A stretch of 64,000 bases of DNA from Lautropia sp. SCN 69-89 (GTDB lineage Bacteria > Pseudomonadota > Gammaproteobacteria > Burkholderiales > Burkholderiaceae_E), in the NCBI GenBank assembly GCA_001724855.1, contig MEED01000012.1, forward strand, positions 1-64,000, in the 5' to 3' direction. Positions 1-9,749 of this stretch are shown here, piece by piece; position 1 is the stretch's first letter; every line of letters begins with the position of its first letter. A model generated the notes under the pieces. That model made no database searches and was not told the origin of the DNA. It saw only the letters and a program-made list of their open reading frames with translations. A program made the translations under genes and the position numbers.

Positions 1-831
1 CATCGCCTTGCACATGATGTACGAGAGGATCGCGCCCGACGAACCGACCAGCGAGCCGGCGATGATCAGCATGCTGTTGTTCAGCGAGAAGCCGATGCCG
101 GCGGCCGCCCAGCCCGAGTAGCTGTTGAGCATCGACACCACCACCGGCATGTCGGCGCCGCCGATCGGGATGATGATCAGCACGCCGAGCACGAAGGCGA
201 GCAGCGTCATGATCCAGAACGGCGTCCACTGCTGCGTGGCGAAGAACCACAGGCCGAAGCCGAGCATCGCGATCGCGAGCACGAGGTTCAGCAGGTGCTG
301 GCCTGGGAAGACCACCGGCGCGCCCTGGAACAGCCTGAACTTGTACTTGCCCGACAGCTTGCCGAAGGCGATCACCGAGCCCGAGAACGTGATCGCGCCG
401 ACGAAGGTGCCGATGAAGAGCTCGAGCCGGTTGCCCATCGGGATCGGCTGGCCGTGCTCGACGATGTTGAACGCCCACGGCTCGGCCACCGCCGCGATCG
501 CGATGAAGACCGCCGCCAGGCCGATCATCGAGTGCATGAACGCGACCAGCTCGGGCATCTTGGTCATCTCGACCCGTTTGGCCATGATCGTGCCGGCCGT
601 GCCGCCAACGGCCACGCCGAGCACGACCCAGCCCAGGCCGAGCGCGCCGGCGCCGCCGGTGAGCTTGATGATCAACGCGATCGTGGTCAGCACCGCGATC
701 GCCATGCCGACCATGCCGAAGGTGTTGCCGATGCGCGAGGTGGTCGGATGCGACAGGCCCTTCAGTGCCTGGATGAAGCACACCGATGCCACCAGGTACA
801 GCAGGACCACGACGTTCAGGCTCAGGCTCAT
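1..831 (-). CDS. pntB: NAD(P) transhydrogenase subunit beta (partial, C-terminus cut by window edge)
   Basis: Beta subunit of the proton-translocating transhydrogenase, which uses the proton gradient to make NADPH from NADH at the inner membrane. The visible 277 codons read MSLSLNVVVLLYLVASVCFI at the start, then KGLSHPTTSRIGN and a run of membrane helices (TIALIIKLTGGAGALGLG) typical of PntB. The C-terminal NADP-binding domain lies beyond base 1. The ATG at 829-831 overlaps the stop of the preceding 83-aa gene by 4 bp (ATGA), so translation is probably coupled. Last gene of the pnt operon in this window. Confidence 0.93.
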   Translation of the reverse strand, partial: MSLSLNVVVLLYLVASVCFIQALKGLSHPTTSRIGNTFGMVGMAIAVLTTIALIIKLTGGAGALGLGWVVLGVAVGGTAGTIMAKRVEMTKMPELVAFMHSMIGLAAVFIAIAAVAEPWAFNIVEHGQPIPMGNRLELFIGTFVGAITFSGSVIAFGKLSGKYKFRLFQGAPVVFPGQHLLNLVLAIAMLGFGLWFFATQQWTPFWIMTLLAFVLGVLIIIPIGGADMPVVVSMLNSYSGWAAAGIGFSLNNSMLIIAGSLVGSSGAILSYIMCKAM

Positions 832-1079
832 TTGGCGTCTCCGCGCTCGTCGGCGGCGCCGCTCGCGCGCCCGCCCATCTTCGAGAAATCCAGCTCGCCG
901 CGGATCCAGCCGCGGCGCTCGGCGAACTTCGCCGCCGGGAACACCACCAGCGCGGCGAAGACCGCGACGATCAGCGTGCGGCCGAGCCCGGGCTCGGCGT
1001 AGCGCTCGGCGACCAGTGCGCCCACGCCGATTGCGGCCACCGTGAGCAGCAGCAGGACGACGAAACCGTTGCGCGTCAT
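828..1079 (-). CDS. Small two-helix membrane protein inside the pnt operon
   Basis: An 83-aa protein not recognised as a named family. It has two hydrophobic segments (about residues 6-23, VVLLLLTVAAIGVGALV, and 34-50, RTLIVAVFAALVVFPAA) and a polar C-terminal tail rich in Gly, Asp and Arg. It overlaps pntAB upstream by 4 bp (ATGA at 1076-1079) and pntB downstream by 4 bp, so it is embedded in the operon and very likely translated. The usual split pnt operon is pntAA-pntAB-pntB with no gene in this place. A role as an accessory or stabilising subunit is a guess from position only. Confidence 0.72.
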   Translation of the reverse strand: MTRNGFVVLLLLTVAAIGVGALVAERYAEPGLGRTLIVAVFAALVVFPAAKFAERRGWIRGELDFSKMGGRASGAADERGDAK

Positions 1080-1393
1080 GAATGCGCTCCCGTCTTCGCC
1101 TTCGGCTCCTTCTTCTTGAACATCTCGAGCATGCGCCGCGTGACGAGGAAGCCCCCGAACACGTTGACCGCCGCCAGCGCCACCGCCGCCACGCCCATGA
1201 ACTTGCCCAGCGGGGTCTCGGTCAGCGCGGCAGCGAGCATCGCGCCGACGATGACGATCGCCGAGATCGCGTTGGTGACCGCCATCAGCGGCGTGTGCAG
1301 CGCGGGCGTCACGTTCCAGACGACGTGGTAGCCGACGTAGATCGCCAGCACGAAGATGATCAGGTTGATGACGGTGGGCGAGATCGCTTCCAT
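1076..1393 (-). CDS. pntAB: NAD(P) transhydrogenase alpha subunit, membrane part
   Basis: A 105-aa membrane protein corresponding to the C-terminal transmembrane part of PntA. It starts MEAISPTVINLIIFVLAIYV and contains the conserved VTPALHTPLMAVTNAIS segment and three to four helices, ending in a lysine-rich tail. It is a separate gene 31 bp downstream of pntAA, as in alphaproteobacterial and many betaproteobacterial transhydrogenases. It forms the proton channel together with PntB. Confidence 0.94.
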   Translation of the reverse strand: MEAISPTVINLIIFVLAIYVGYHVVWNVTPALHTPLMAVTNAISAIVIVGAMLAAALTETPLGKFMGVAAVALAAVNVFGGFLVTRRMLEMFKKKEPKAKTGAHS

Positions 1394-1424
1394 GTCGATG
1401 CTCCGGTGATGCTGGGGGGCCGCC

Positions 1425-2540
1425 TCAGGCGCGCAGCAGTTGGCCGTCGCGGCACATCAGGCAGGCCTTGACGATGTCGTCTTCCAGGTCGATCGTCAGC
1501 GTGCCGTCCTTGGCGACGATCAGCTTCAGGAAATCGAGCACGTTGCGTGCGTAGAGCGCCGACGCGTCGGCGCCCACCCTGGCGGGGAGGTTGGTCTCGC
1601 CGACCAGCGTCACGCCATGCTTGACGACCGTCTTGCCGGCCTCGGACAGCGGGCAGTTGCCGCCTTGCTCGACGGCGAGGTCGACGATGACCGAACCGGG
1701 CTTCATCGACTTCACCATCTCTTCGGTGACCAGCACCGGTGCGCGCCGGCCGGGGATCAGCGCGGTCGTGATGACGACGTCGGCCTGGCGGATGCGCTCG
1801 GCGACCGCCGCGGCCTGCCGCTTCATCCAGCTCTCGGGCATCGGCCGGGCGTAGCCGCCGACGCCCTGCGCGACCTCGCGCTCCTCGTCGGTCTCGAACG
1901 GCACGTCGATGAACTTCGCGCCCAGCGACTCGATCTGCTCCTTCACGGCCGGGCGCACGTCGGAGGCCTCGATGACCGCGCCCAGGCGCTTGGCGGTCGC
2001 GATCGCCTGCAGGCCTGCGACGCCGGCACCCAGGATGACCACGCGCGCGGCCTTCACCGTTCCGGCCGCAGTCATCAGCATCGGGAAGAAGCGCTGGTAG
2101 GCGTTGGCGGCCATCATCACGGCCTTGTAGCCGGCGATGTTGGCCTGCGAGGACAGTACGTCCATGCTCTGCGCGCGAGTCGTCCGGGGCGCGGCCTCGA
2201 GCGCGAATGCGGTGAGGCCGGCGTCGGCCAGTCGCTGCAGCCCCTCGCGGTCGAACGGGTCGAGCATGCCGACCAGCACCGCGCCGCGGTGCATCGACCC
2301 GAGCTCGGCCGCCGACGGCGCGCGCACCTTCAGCACCGTGTCGGCGCCCAGCGCGTCGGCGGCGCTGCCGATCGATGCACCGGCCGCCGCATACGCGTCG
2401 TCGGTCTGGCTGGCGGCGAGCCCCGCGCCGGCCTGGACGACGATCTGGTGCCCGGCCGCTGCGAGCTTCTTGACGGTTTCCGCCGTCGCGGCGACCCGGG
2501 TCTCGCCCGGGCGGCTCTCCGCAGGAACGCCGATGCGCAT
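1425..2540 (-). CDS. pntAA: NAD(P) transhydrogenase alpha subunit, NAD-binding part
   Basis: About 371 aa, the soluble NAD(H)-binding domain of the transhydrogenase, related to alanine dehydrogenase. Sequence markers are RIGVPAESRPGETRVA at the N-terminus, the nucleotide-binding turn VILGAGVAGLQAIATAKRLG, and VITTALIPGRRAPVLVTEEM. I place the start at ATG 2538-2540 because GTAGGAGC stands just upstream as a ribosome binding site; the frame stays open ten codons further upstream. First gene of the operon, divergent from nudJ. Confidence 0.94.
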   Translation of the reverse strand: MRIGVPAESRPGETRVAATAETVKKLAAAGHQIVVQAGAGLAASQTDDAYAAAGASIGSAADALGADTVLKVRAPSAAELGSMHRGAVLVGMLDPFDREGLQRLADAGLTAFALEAAPRTTRAQSMDVLSSQANIAGYKAVMMAANAYQRFFPMLMTAAGTVKAARVVILGAGVAGLQAIATAKRLGAVIEASDVRPAVKEQIESLGAKFIDVPFETDEEREVAQGVGGYARPMPESWMKRQAAAVAERIRQADVVITTALIPGRRAPVLVTEEMVKSMKPGSVIVDLAVEQGGNCPLSEAGKTVVKHGVTLVGETNLPARVGADASALYARNVLDFLKLIVAKDGTLTIDLEDDIVKACLMCRDGQLLRA

Positions 2541-2579
2541 GCTCCTACCCCCGAATTCTCGTCGAATCACGAACCGGCG

Positions 2580-2588
2580 TTTATATCA
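2580..2588 (-). promoter_or_regulatory. Extended -10 promoter of the pnt operon
   Basis: On the minus strand this reads TGATATAAA, a TGn extension plus TATAAA (5/6 match to the sigma-70 -10). It lies about 40 bp upstream of the pntAA ATG in the pntAA/nudJ divergent gap. No good -35 is visible, which fits an extended -10 promoter. Inferred from sequence only. Confidence 0.5.
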
Positions 2589-2671
2589 CGTTACAGCGAC
2601 CCGAATCGCGTCGCCGGGTGCTCCAGTATCATGGCGTGTCGCGGCATGGCAGCGAGGTCGCAACGAAGCCG

Positions 2672-3154
2672 ATGAGCTACTGGAAACCGAACACCACGGT
2701 CGCTGCGGTGATCGAGCGCGACGGCAGGTTCCTGATGGTCGAGGAGACCACGCGCGAGGGCACCCGGATCAACCAGCCGGCCGGCCACCTCGATCCCGGC
2801 GAGTCGCTGCTGCAGGCGGTCGCGCGCGAGGCGCTCGAAGAGACCGCCTGGCGGGTCGAGCCGGTGGCCGGCGTGGGCATCTACATGGCCCGCTACCGGC
2901 ACGAGGCCAGCGGGACCGACGTCACCTACCTGCGCTTCGCCTTCGCCTGCCGCGCGCTCGCCGAACAGCCCGGTCGCGCGCTCGACGACGGAATCCTTCG
3001 CGCGCTCTGGCTCGACGCCGACGAGATCCGGGCGTGCCGGGACGTGCATCGCAGCCCGCTCGTCATGCAGACAGTCGACGACTACCTGGCCGGCAAGCGC
3101 TTCGCACTCGACCTGATCCACACGAACCCGAACTGCCTGTCCATCGATGTCTGA
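2672..3154 (+). CDS. nudJ: NUDIX hydrolase, NudJ-like phosphatase
   Basis: About 160 aa. The NUDIX box is readable: [20 protein letters not shown] followed by TAWRVE, matching GX5EX7REUXEEXGU in its Gly and Glu positions. The family hydrolyses nucleoside di/triphosphates and, for NudJ, thiamine pyrimidine pyrophosphates. ATG 2672 ([20 protein letters not shown]) aligns with the usual NudJ start; the frame is open further upstream. The 3' end overlaps mnmA by 8 bp, and nudJ-mnmA adjacency is also seen in Escherichia coli. Confidence 0.88.
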   Translation: MSYWKPNTTVAAVIERDGRFLMVEETTREGTRINQPAGHLDPGESLLQAVAREALEETAWRVEPVAGVGIYMARYRHEASGTDVTYLRFAFACRALAEQPGRALDDGILRALWLDADEIRACRDVHRSPLVMQTVDDYLAGKRFALDLIHTNPNCLSIDV

Positions 3155-4301
3155 CGCCGCCGCCTCGCCCGTCGATCGCGCCGCCGCGCCCCCCGAACGC
3201 GACGGCGCCGGCGAGCGCGTCGTCGTCGGCATGTCGGGTGGCGTCGACTCGGCGGTCTCGGCCTGGCTGCTCAAGCGGCGCGGCTTCGAGGTCGTCGGCC
3301 TGTTCATGAAGAACTGGGAGGACGACGACGACGGCGAGTATTGCTCGACGCGCCAGGACCTGATCGACGCGGCGAGCGCGGCCGACGTGATCGGCGTGGA
3401 CCTCGAGGCGGTGAACTTCTCGGCCGAGTACCGCGACCGCGTGTTCGCCGAGTTCCTGCGCGAGTACTCGGCGGGCCGCACGCCGAATCCCGACGTGCTG
3501 TGCAACGCGGAGATCAAGTTCAAGGCATTCCTCGACCACGCGATGGCGCTCGGGGCGACGCGGATCGCCACCGGCCACTACGCGCAGTTGCGCCGTTGCG
3601 TCGACGACGGCGGCGAGCGCTTCGAGCTGCTGCGCGGCGTCGATCCCGACAAGGACCAGACCTACTTCCTGCACCGGTTGAACCAGGCGCAGCTCGCGCG
3701 CACGATCTTTCCGGTCGGACACCTGTACAAGCGCGAGGTCCGCGAGATCGCGCGGCGCATCGGCCTGCCCAACGCGGCGAAGAAGGACTCGACCGGCATC
3801 TGCTTCATCGGCGAGCGGCCGTTCCGCGAGTTCCTGAACCGCTACCTGCCGACGCAGCACGGCCCGATCGAGACCGAGGAGGGCGCCGTGATCGGCGAAC
3901 ACGTCGGGCTCGCCTTCTACACGCTGGGGCAGCGCAAGGGGATCGGCATCGGCGGCACGCGCAGCGGCAGCGGCGAACCGTGGTTCGTCGCGCGCAAGGA
4001 CCTTCCGCGCAACGCGCTCACCGTGGTCCAGGGGCACGATCACCCGTGGCTGATGTCGCGGCACCTCGCCGCCGAGCAGGCGCACTGGATCGCCGGCGCG
4101 CCGCCGCACGACGACGGGCGGCTCGGCGCCAAGACGCGCTACCGCCAGCGCGACGCACACTGCGCGCTGCGCGTCGTCTCGCCGTCGGCGTTCGAGCTCG
4201 ACTTCGACGAGCCGCAGTGGGCGGTGACGCCGGGCCAGAGTGCGGTGCTCTACCGCGGCGAGGTCTGCCTGGGCGGCGGCATCATCGGGGGAGCACGGTG
4301 A
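3147..4301 (+). CDS. mnmA: tRNA-specific 2-thiouridylase MnmA
   Basis: 384 aa. Puts sulfur on U34 of tRNA-Lys, -Glu and -Gln. The PP-loop [19 protein letters not shown] lies at residues 25-43, and the two catalytic cysteines are in [11 protein letters not shown] (C119) and [12 protein letters not shown] (C219). The N-terminus carries about 20 extra Ala/Pro/Arg-rich residues. It overlaps nudJ upstream and the lipoprotein gene downstream (GTGA at 4298-4301). Confidence 0.97.
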   Translation: MSDAAASPVDRAAAPPERDGAGERVVVGMSGGVDSAVSAWLLKRRGFEVVGLFMKNWEDDDDGEYCSTRQDLIDAASAADVIGVDLEAVNFSAEYRDRVFAEFLREYSAGRTPNPDVLCNAEIKFKAFLDHAMALGATRIATGHYAQLRRCVDDGGERFELLRGVDPDKDQTYFLHRLNQAQLARTIFPVGHLYKREVREIARRIGLPNAAKKDSTGICFIGERPFREFLNRYLPTQHGPIETEEGAVIGEHVGLAFYTLGQRKGIGIGGTRSGSGEPWFVARKDLPRNALTVVQGHDHPWLMSRHLAAEQAHWIAGAPPHDDGRLGAKTRYRQRDAHCALRVVSPSAFELDFDEPQWAVTPGQSAVLYRGEVCLGGGIIGGAR

Positions 4302-5341
4302 GGCGCGGAGCCGGATCTCGGGCCCTCGGCCCGGCGGCGCGCCTGGTCGCGCTGGCGCTGGCCCTGTCGCTCGCGGGCTGCAGCGTGTCGATCGGGATCG
4401 GCGTCGGCGACGACGCGATGATCGACACCGGCACGGCGCCCACCGCAGCGGCGAGCGGCTTCGACACACTGGTGGCGCTGGCCGGCCCGGGAGTCGGCAT
4501 CGTCGACGACCCGCTGCGCGTGCCGGTCGGGGAGCACCCGCGCCGCGCGCTGGCGCCGGGCAGCTTCGACTGGATCGAGATCGCGGCGCCGCTGCGCGCC
4601 GCGGCGACACCGGTGTCGGGTGGGCGCTATTCGTCGCTGCAGACGCTCGCCTGCGATTCCGGTTCGGTGCAGCTGCGCGCGGTGTTCGCGAACAGCGCGG
4701 CGTTCTCGGTCGGCGACACGATCGAGCTCGACACCACCGGCTGCCGGTTCGGCAGCGTGCGCTTCACCGGCACCATGGCGATGAGCGTCGGCTCGGCGTC
4801 GGGCTATCCGGGGCTGAGCGCCGCCTGGAGCGCGCGGATCACGATCGACTATACGGCGTGGCGGACCGAGACCACGACGCTGCCCGCGCAGGCGCGCGTC
4901 GTGACGGGCCGCGCGGTGCTCGACGGCCAGCGGCTCGATGCGTTGAACGCGATCGTCGAGTTCGACAGCGCCCAGCTGTCGATCGATCCGGTGGTCTCGG
5001 GCGTGGCGCGGGCTCGGCAGTCGGTGGAGCTGCTGACGCTGCGCCTCGTGGACGGGCCGTCCGACGACACGGTCGGCATCGACTTCGAGCTTGCCGACGG
5101 TCGCTTCGCCGGCACCGATCTCGCCCGCCTGCGGGCGCGCAGCCACGGCGTGGTCACGCTGCCGGGACCGGTACCTGCCTACCCGCTGGACATCCTGCTG
5201 GTGAGCGCGCCCGACGACTCGGCGGTCTACGCCGATGCGATCGATGCCACGAAGATCCGGCTGGACCTCGACCGTTTCCTGGACGGCGTGATCGACGCCA
5301 CGCTGTCGACGTCGTGGAGCAGCCTGCGCGGGCTGATCTGA
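4298..5341 (+). CDS. Predicted outer-membrane or periplasmic lipoprotein of unknown function
   Basis: 347 aa from GTG 4298, which overlaps the mnmA stop by 4 bp (GTGA). The N-terminus has Arg residues, a hydrophobic core [13 protein letters not shown] and a lipobox (LAGC), so it is a likely signal peptidase II substrate. The rest looks beta-rich, with alternating hydrophobics and no motif I recognise; two cysteines (in LACDSGS and TTGCRFGS) could pair. In E. coli the gene after mnmA is hflD; this protein bears no resemblance to HflD. Function unknown. Confidence 0.8.
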   Translation: MRRGAGSRALGPAARLVALALALSLAGCSVSIGIGVGDDAMIDTGTAPTAAASGFDTLVALAGPGVGIVDDPLRVPVGEHPRRALAPGSFDWIEIAAPLRAAATPVSGGRYSSLQTLACDSGSVQLRAVFANSAAFSVGDTIELDTTGCRFGSVRFTGTMAMSVGSASGYPGLSAAWSARITIDYTAWRTETTTLPAQARVVTGRAVLDGQRLDALNAIVEFDSAQLSIDPVVSGVARARQSVELLTLRLVDGPSDDTVGIDFELADGRFAGTDLARLRARSHGVVTLPGPVPAYPLDILLVSAPDDSAVYADAIDATKIRLDLDRFLDGVIDATLSTSWSSLRGLI

Positions 5342-5401
5342 GGCGCCTTTGCTCGTGCAAGCCGACACACGCGTCCAGGCGAACCGGACCGGGGACGGCG
5401 C

Positions 5402-6010
5402 TCAGCGCGGCGTGGTGTCGATGAAGCTCTGGCGCGCGAACAGCTTGTCGGCGTGGCGCGCGAGGTTCGAGAACTGCGCACGCCAGCCGAGCTGCGGGAA
5501 GCGGAAGTCGAGGTAGCCGAGCGCGCAGCCGACCGCGATGTCGGCCAGCGAGTACTTGCCGTCGGCGCACCAGGGCTTGTCGCCGAGCCCGGTGGACATC
5601 GCCTGCAGCGCGGATTCGACCTTGCCCATCTGGCGCGCGATCCACGACGGGCTGCGCTGCGCGTCGGTGCGCTGCGTCTGCTCCATCCGCATCAGCAGCG
5701 CGGCGTCGAGCAGGCCGTCGCCGAGCGCCTCCCAGGTCTTGACCTCGACGCGCGATCGGCCGTTGGGCGGCACCAGCCGGTGTACCGGCGTCAGGTTGTC
5801 GAGGTACTCGACGATCACGCGCGAGTCGAACACGGCTCCGCCGTCGTCCATGATCAGGCACGGCACCTTGCCGAGCGGATCGGACTGGGTGATGTTGGAG
5901 GTCGGGGAGAAGACATCGTCCAGTTCGTACTGGTAGTCGATCTTCTTTTCCGCCATCACGATGCGCACCTTGCGCACGTAGGGGCTGGAATTCGAACCGA
6001 TGAGCTTCAT
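5402..6010 (-). CDS. Glutathione S-transferase family protein
   Basis: About 202 aa. The N-terminal thioredoxin-like domain begins MKLIGSNSSPYVRKVRIVMA, with serines in the usual glutathione-activating position, and has the cis-Pro region GKVPCLIMDDGGAVFDSRVI followed by an all-helical C-terminal domain (KYSLADIAVGCALGYLDFR). ATG 6008-6010 is chosen because the GST fold starts there, although the frame is open 12 codons further upstream. Related to the YibF/YfcF class. It faces the lipoprotein gene and is divergent from purB. Confidence 0.88.
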   Translation of the reverse strand: MKLIGSNSSPYVRKVRIVMAEKKIDYQYELDDVFSPTSNITQSDPLGKVPCLIMDDGGAVFDSRVIVEYLDNLTPVHRLVPPNGRSRVEVKTWEALGDGLLDAALLMRMEQTQRTDAQRSPSWIARQMGKVESALQAMSTGLGDKPWCADGKYSLADIAVGCALGYLDFRFPQLGWRAQFSNLARHADKLFARQSFIDTTPR

Positions 6011-6032
6011 CTGGCCCCGCGGAGTTGTTTGA

Positions 6033-7481
<1,449 letters not shown>

Positions 7482-7588
7482 ACCCGACCGCGGTGAAGGG
7501 CGAATCAGGCGTGCGCAACGCCGGATGCGGCAGTCTTTGCGGCCGCGGCACGTAGGCTGGCCGCGATCCACGCAGAGGAACCCATTCA

Positions 7589-8047
7589 ATGATCGGAAGG
7601 ACCGGAATCGCATTGGGCGCCGCGGCGCTCGTCGCGGGCATGACGCTCGCCGCCCCGGCGATGGCTCAGTTCGCCAAGCCCGAAGATGCCATCAAGTACC
7701 GGCAGGCAGCGTTCACCGTGATGGCCAACCACATGGGCCGGCTCGCGGCGATGGCCAAGGGCGAGCGGCCGTTCGACGCGGCGGCGGCGCAACACTCGGC
7801 GCGGATCATCGACACGATGGCCAAGTTGCCGTGGGAGGCGTTCGTTCCGGGTTCGGACAAGGGCAAGACCGGCGCGAAGCCCGAACTGTTCCAGAACCTG
7901 GCCGACGTGAAGACGTTGTCCGAGCGCCTGAACGGCGAGACCGGGAAGCTGGTCAATGCGGCTGGCGATCTCGACGCGCTGCGCAAGCAGGTGGGTGCGA
8001 CCGGCGCGGCCTGCAAGGCCTGTCACGACAAGTACCGGGAGATGTAG
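7589..8047 (+). CDS. Cytochrome c' (class II c-type cytochrome)
   Basis: 152 aa. A Sec signal peptide (MIGRTGIALGAAALVAGMTL, cleavage near AMAQF) is followed by a four-helix-bundle-type sequence. A single C-terminal haem site CKACHDKYRE (C142, C145, H146) is typical of class II cytochrome c. The family binds NO and CO in the periplasm and is linked to NO tolerance. AGAGGA precedes the ATG. It faces a cytochrome b561-type gene across a strong hairpin. Confidence 0.92.
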   Translation: MIGRTGIALGAAALVAGMTLAAPAMAQFAKPEDAIKYRQAAFTVMANHMGRLAAMAKGERPFDAAAAQHSARIIDTMAKLPWEAFVPGSDKGKTGAKPELFQNLADVKTLSERLNGETGKLVNAAGDLDALRKQVGATGAACKACHDKYREM

Positions 8048-8055
8048 CGGACGCA

Positions 8056-8085
8056 CCGCGTGGCGCGCGTCAGCGCGCCGCGCGG
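8056..8085. terminator. Strong GC hairpin between convergent cytochrome genes
   Basis: A 13-bp stem, CCGCGTGGCGCGC with its complement GCGCGCCGCGCGG (one G-T wobble), closes a 4-base loop GTCA. It is the only thing between the cytochrome c' stop and the stop of the opposing cytochrome b gene. There is no U-tract on either strand, so it is either a non-canonical terminator or an RNA 3'-end stabiliser. Confidence 0.45.
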
Positions 8086-8089
8086 CGGG

Positions 8090-8782
8090 TCAGGCGAGCC
8101 GCGTGACGATCCCCCAGACCGCGACGGCGCTCAGGCCGAGCAGCGCCAGCGCGAGCACGCGTTCGCGCGCGCCGTCGGCGGCCGGCTCGGGGGAAGGCTG
8201 GCCCGCGACTGTCGCGACCGACTTGTCCCCGTCGATCATCGCGCGCACCAGCGGCTCCTTGCGCACGCGCCCATACCAGGCGATTGCCGCCAGGTGCAGC
8301 ACGATCAGCGCCAGGACCACGAAGCGATTGACCTTGTGCACCCGGGTCAGCAGCGCGCTGGTCGCGTTGGACACCTGGGCCTTCAGCGGCCCATCCCACA
8401 TGATGTCGTCGGTCGCGAACAGCCCGGTGACGGCCTGCAGCGCGAGCGCGGCGAGCATCGCGTAGACCGAGAACGCGCCGACGGGATTGTGGCCCGCCCG
8501 CGCGGAGCGGGCACCGCGCAGCCACGCGATCGCCGCCACAGGGTTCGGCGGAAAACTGGCGAAGCGCGCGTAGCGCGGCCCCGCGAAGCCCCAGAGCAGG
8601 CGGAACAGCAGCAGTGCCAGGATTGCGTAGCCGAAGCGTAAGTGCCATCCGACCGCATTGCCGCCGAGGTTCACCGAGACCAGCGAACCGACGATGCAGG
8701 CAACCAGCAGCCAGTGGAAGAGCCGCGTGGGAAGGTCCCAGACCCGGATGCGGCGAGGCACCGCAGGCCCGGCCGGCGTCAC
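8090..8782 (-). CDS. Cytochrome b561-type membrane cytochrome
   Basis: About 230 aa from GTG 8780-8782, with four hydrophobic helices. Candidate haem-ligand histidines lie in VWDLPTRLFHWLLVACIV, GWHLRFGYAIL, LLTRVHKVNRF and LIVLHLAAIAW, the pattern of the Ni/Fe-hydrogenase/b561 cytochrome family. It probably passes electrons between quinol and a periplasmic c-type cytochrome. The GTG overlaps the secF stop by 4 bp (GTGA), so it is read as the last gene of the yajC-secD-secF operon, which is unusual company. Confidence 0.85.
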   Translation of the reverse strand: MTPAGPAVPRRIRVWDLPTRLFHWLLVACIVGSLVSVNLGGNAVGWHLRFGYAILALLLFRLLWGFAGPRYARFASFPPNPVAAIAWLRGARSARAGHNPVGAFSVYAMLAALALQAVTGLFATDDIMWDGPLKAQVSNATSALLTRVHKVNRFVVLALIVLHLAAIAWYGRVRKEPLVRAMIDGDKSVATVAGQPSPEPAADGARERVLALALLGLSAVAVWGIVTRLA

Positions 8783-9723
8783 GGCAGCTCCGGCTGGCCC
8801 TCGTCCTTCTTCTTCGTCGGCTTGACGAGGTCTTCGCGCTTGACGCCCAGCCACATGGCGATCGCTGCTGCGACGAACACGGACGAGTAGATGCCGAACA
8901 GGATGCCGATCGTCAGCGCGACCGCGAAGTAGTGCAGCGTCGGCCCACCGAAGATCAGCATCGACAGGACCATGATCTGCGTCGAGCCGTGCGTGATGAT
9001 CGTGCGCGAGATCGTGCTGGTGATCGCCTTGTCGATGATCTCCCGCGTGCCGGCCTTGCGGATCTTGCGGAAGTATTCGCGGATCCGGTCGAAGATGACC
9101 ACCGACTCGTTGACCGAGTAGCCGAGCACCGCGAGCACCGCCGCGAGCACCGACAGCGAGAACTCCCACTGGAACGCAGCGAAGAAGCCGAGGATGATCA
9201 CCACGTCGTGAAGGTTGGCGATGATCGCCGCGACCGCGAATTTCCACTCGAAGCGGATCGCCAGGTAGACGATGATGCCGACGATCACGAACAGCAGCGC
9301 CATCGCGCCGTCGGTGAACAGCTCCTTGCCGACCTGAGGGCCGACGAACTCGACGCGCCTGAGTTGCGCGCTCGCGTCGGCCGCCTTCAGCGCAGCCATC
9401 ACCTGCTCGCTCTGGGCGGCCGAGGTCTGGCCGGCCGCCTGGCGCAGCGGCAGCCTGATCATCACGTCGTGCGAGGTGCCGAAGTTCTGGACCTGCACGT
9501 CGGCGTAGCCGAGCGAGCCGACGGTGGCGCGGATCTTCTCGAGGTCGGCGCTCTGCGCGTAGTTGACCTCCATCACCGTGCCGCCGGTGAATTCGATCGA
9601 CAGGTGCAGCCCGCGCGTCGCCAGGAAGAACACCGCCAGCAGGAACGTGATGACGGAAATCGCGTTCAGCACCAGCGCGTGGCGCATGAACGGGATGTCG
9701 CGCTTGATCCGGAAGAATTCCAT
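8779..9723 (-). CDS. secF: Protein translocase subunit SecF
   Basis: 314 aa. Inner-membrane partner of SecD in proton-driven protein export. Markers are the first helix (RHALVLNAISVITFLLAVFF), the P1 segment LSIEFTGGTVMEV, and the RND-type motif VLGYSVNESVVIFDRIREYF, followed by the TSTISRTIITHGSTQ region. ATG 9721-9723 lies 26 bp after the secD stop. The lysine-rich tail KPTKKKDEGQPELP ends at the overlap with the cytochrome b gene. Confidence 0.97.
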   Translation of the reverse strand: MEFFRIKRDIPFMRHALVLNAISVITFLLAVFFLATRGLHLSIEFTGGTVMEVNYAQSADLEKIRATVGSLGYADVQVQNFGTSHDVMIRLPLRQAAGQTSAAQSEQVMAALKAADASAQLRRVEFVGPQVGKELFTDGAMALLFVIVGIIVYLAIRFEWKFAVAAIIANLHDVVIILGFFAAFQWEFSLSVLAAVLAVLGYSVNESVVIFDRIREYFRKIRKAGTREIIDKAITSTISRTIITHGSTQIMVLSMLIFGGPTLHYFAVALTIGILFGIYSSVFVAAAIAMWLGVKREDLVKPTKKKDEGQPELP

Positions 9724-9749
9724 CGTTCGGCTGTCCGTCTTCGTGCGCG

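Noticed and set aside
125-1471. Long plus-strand open frames opposite the pnt genes
   Set aside because: They are GC-rich shadows with Arg/His/Asp-rich products and no ribosome binding sites, lying opposite well-recognised genes.
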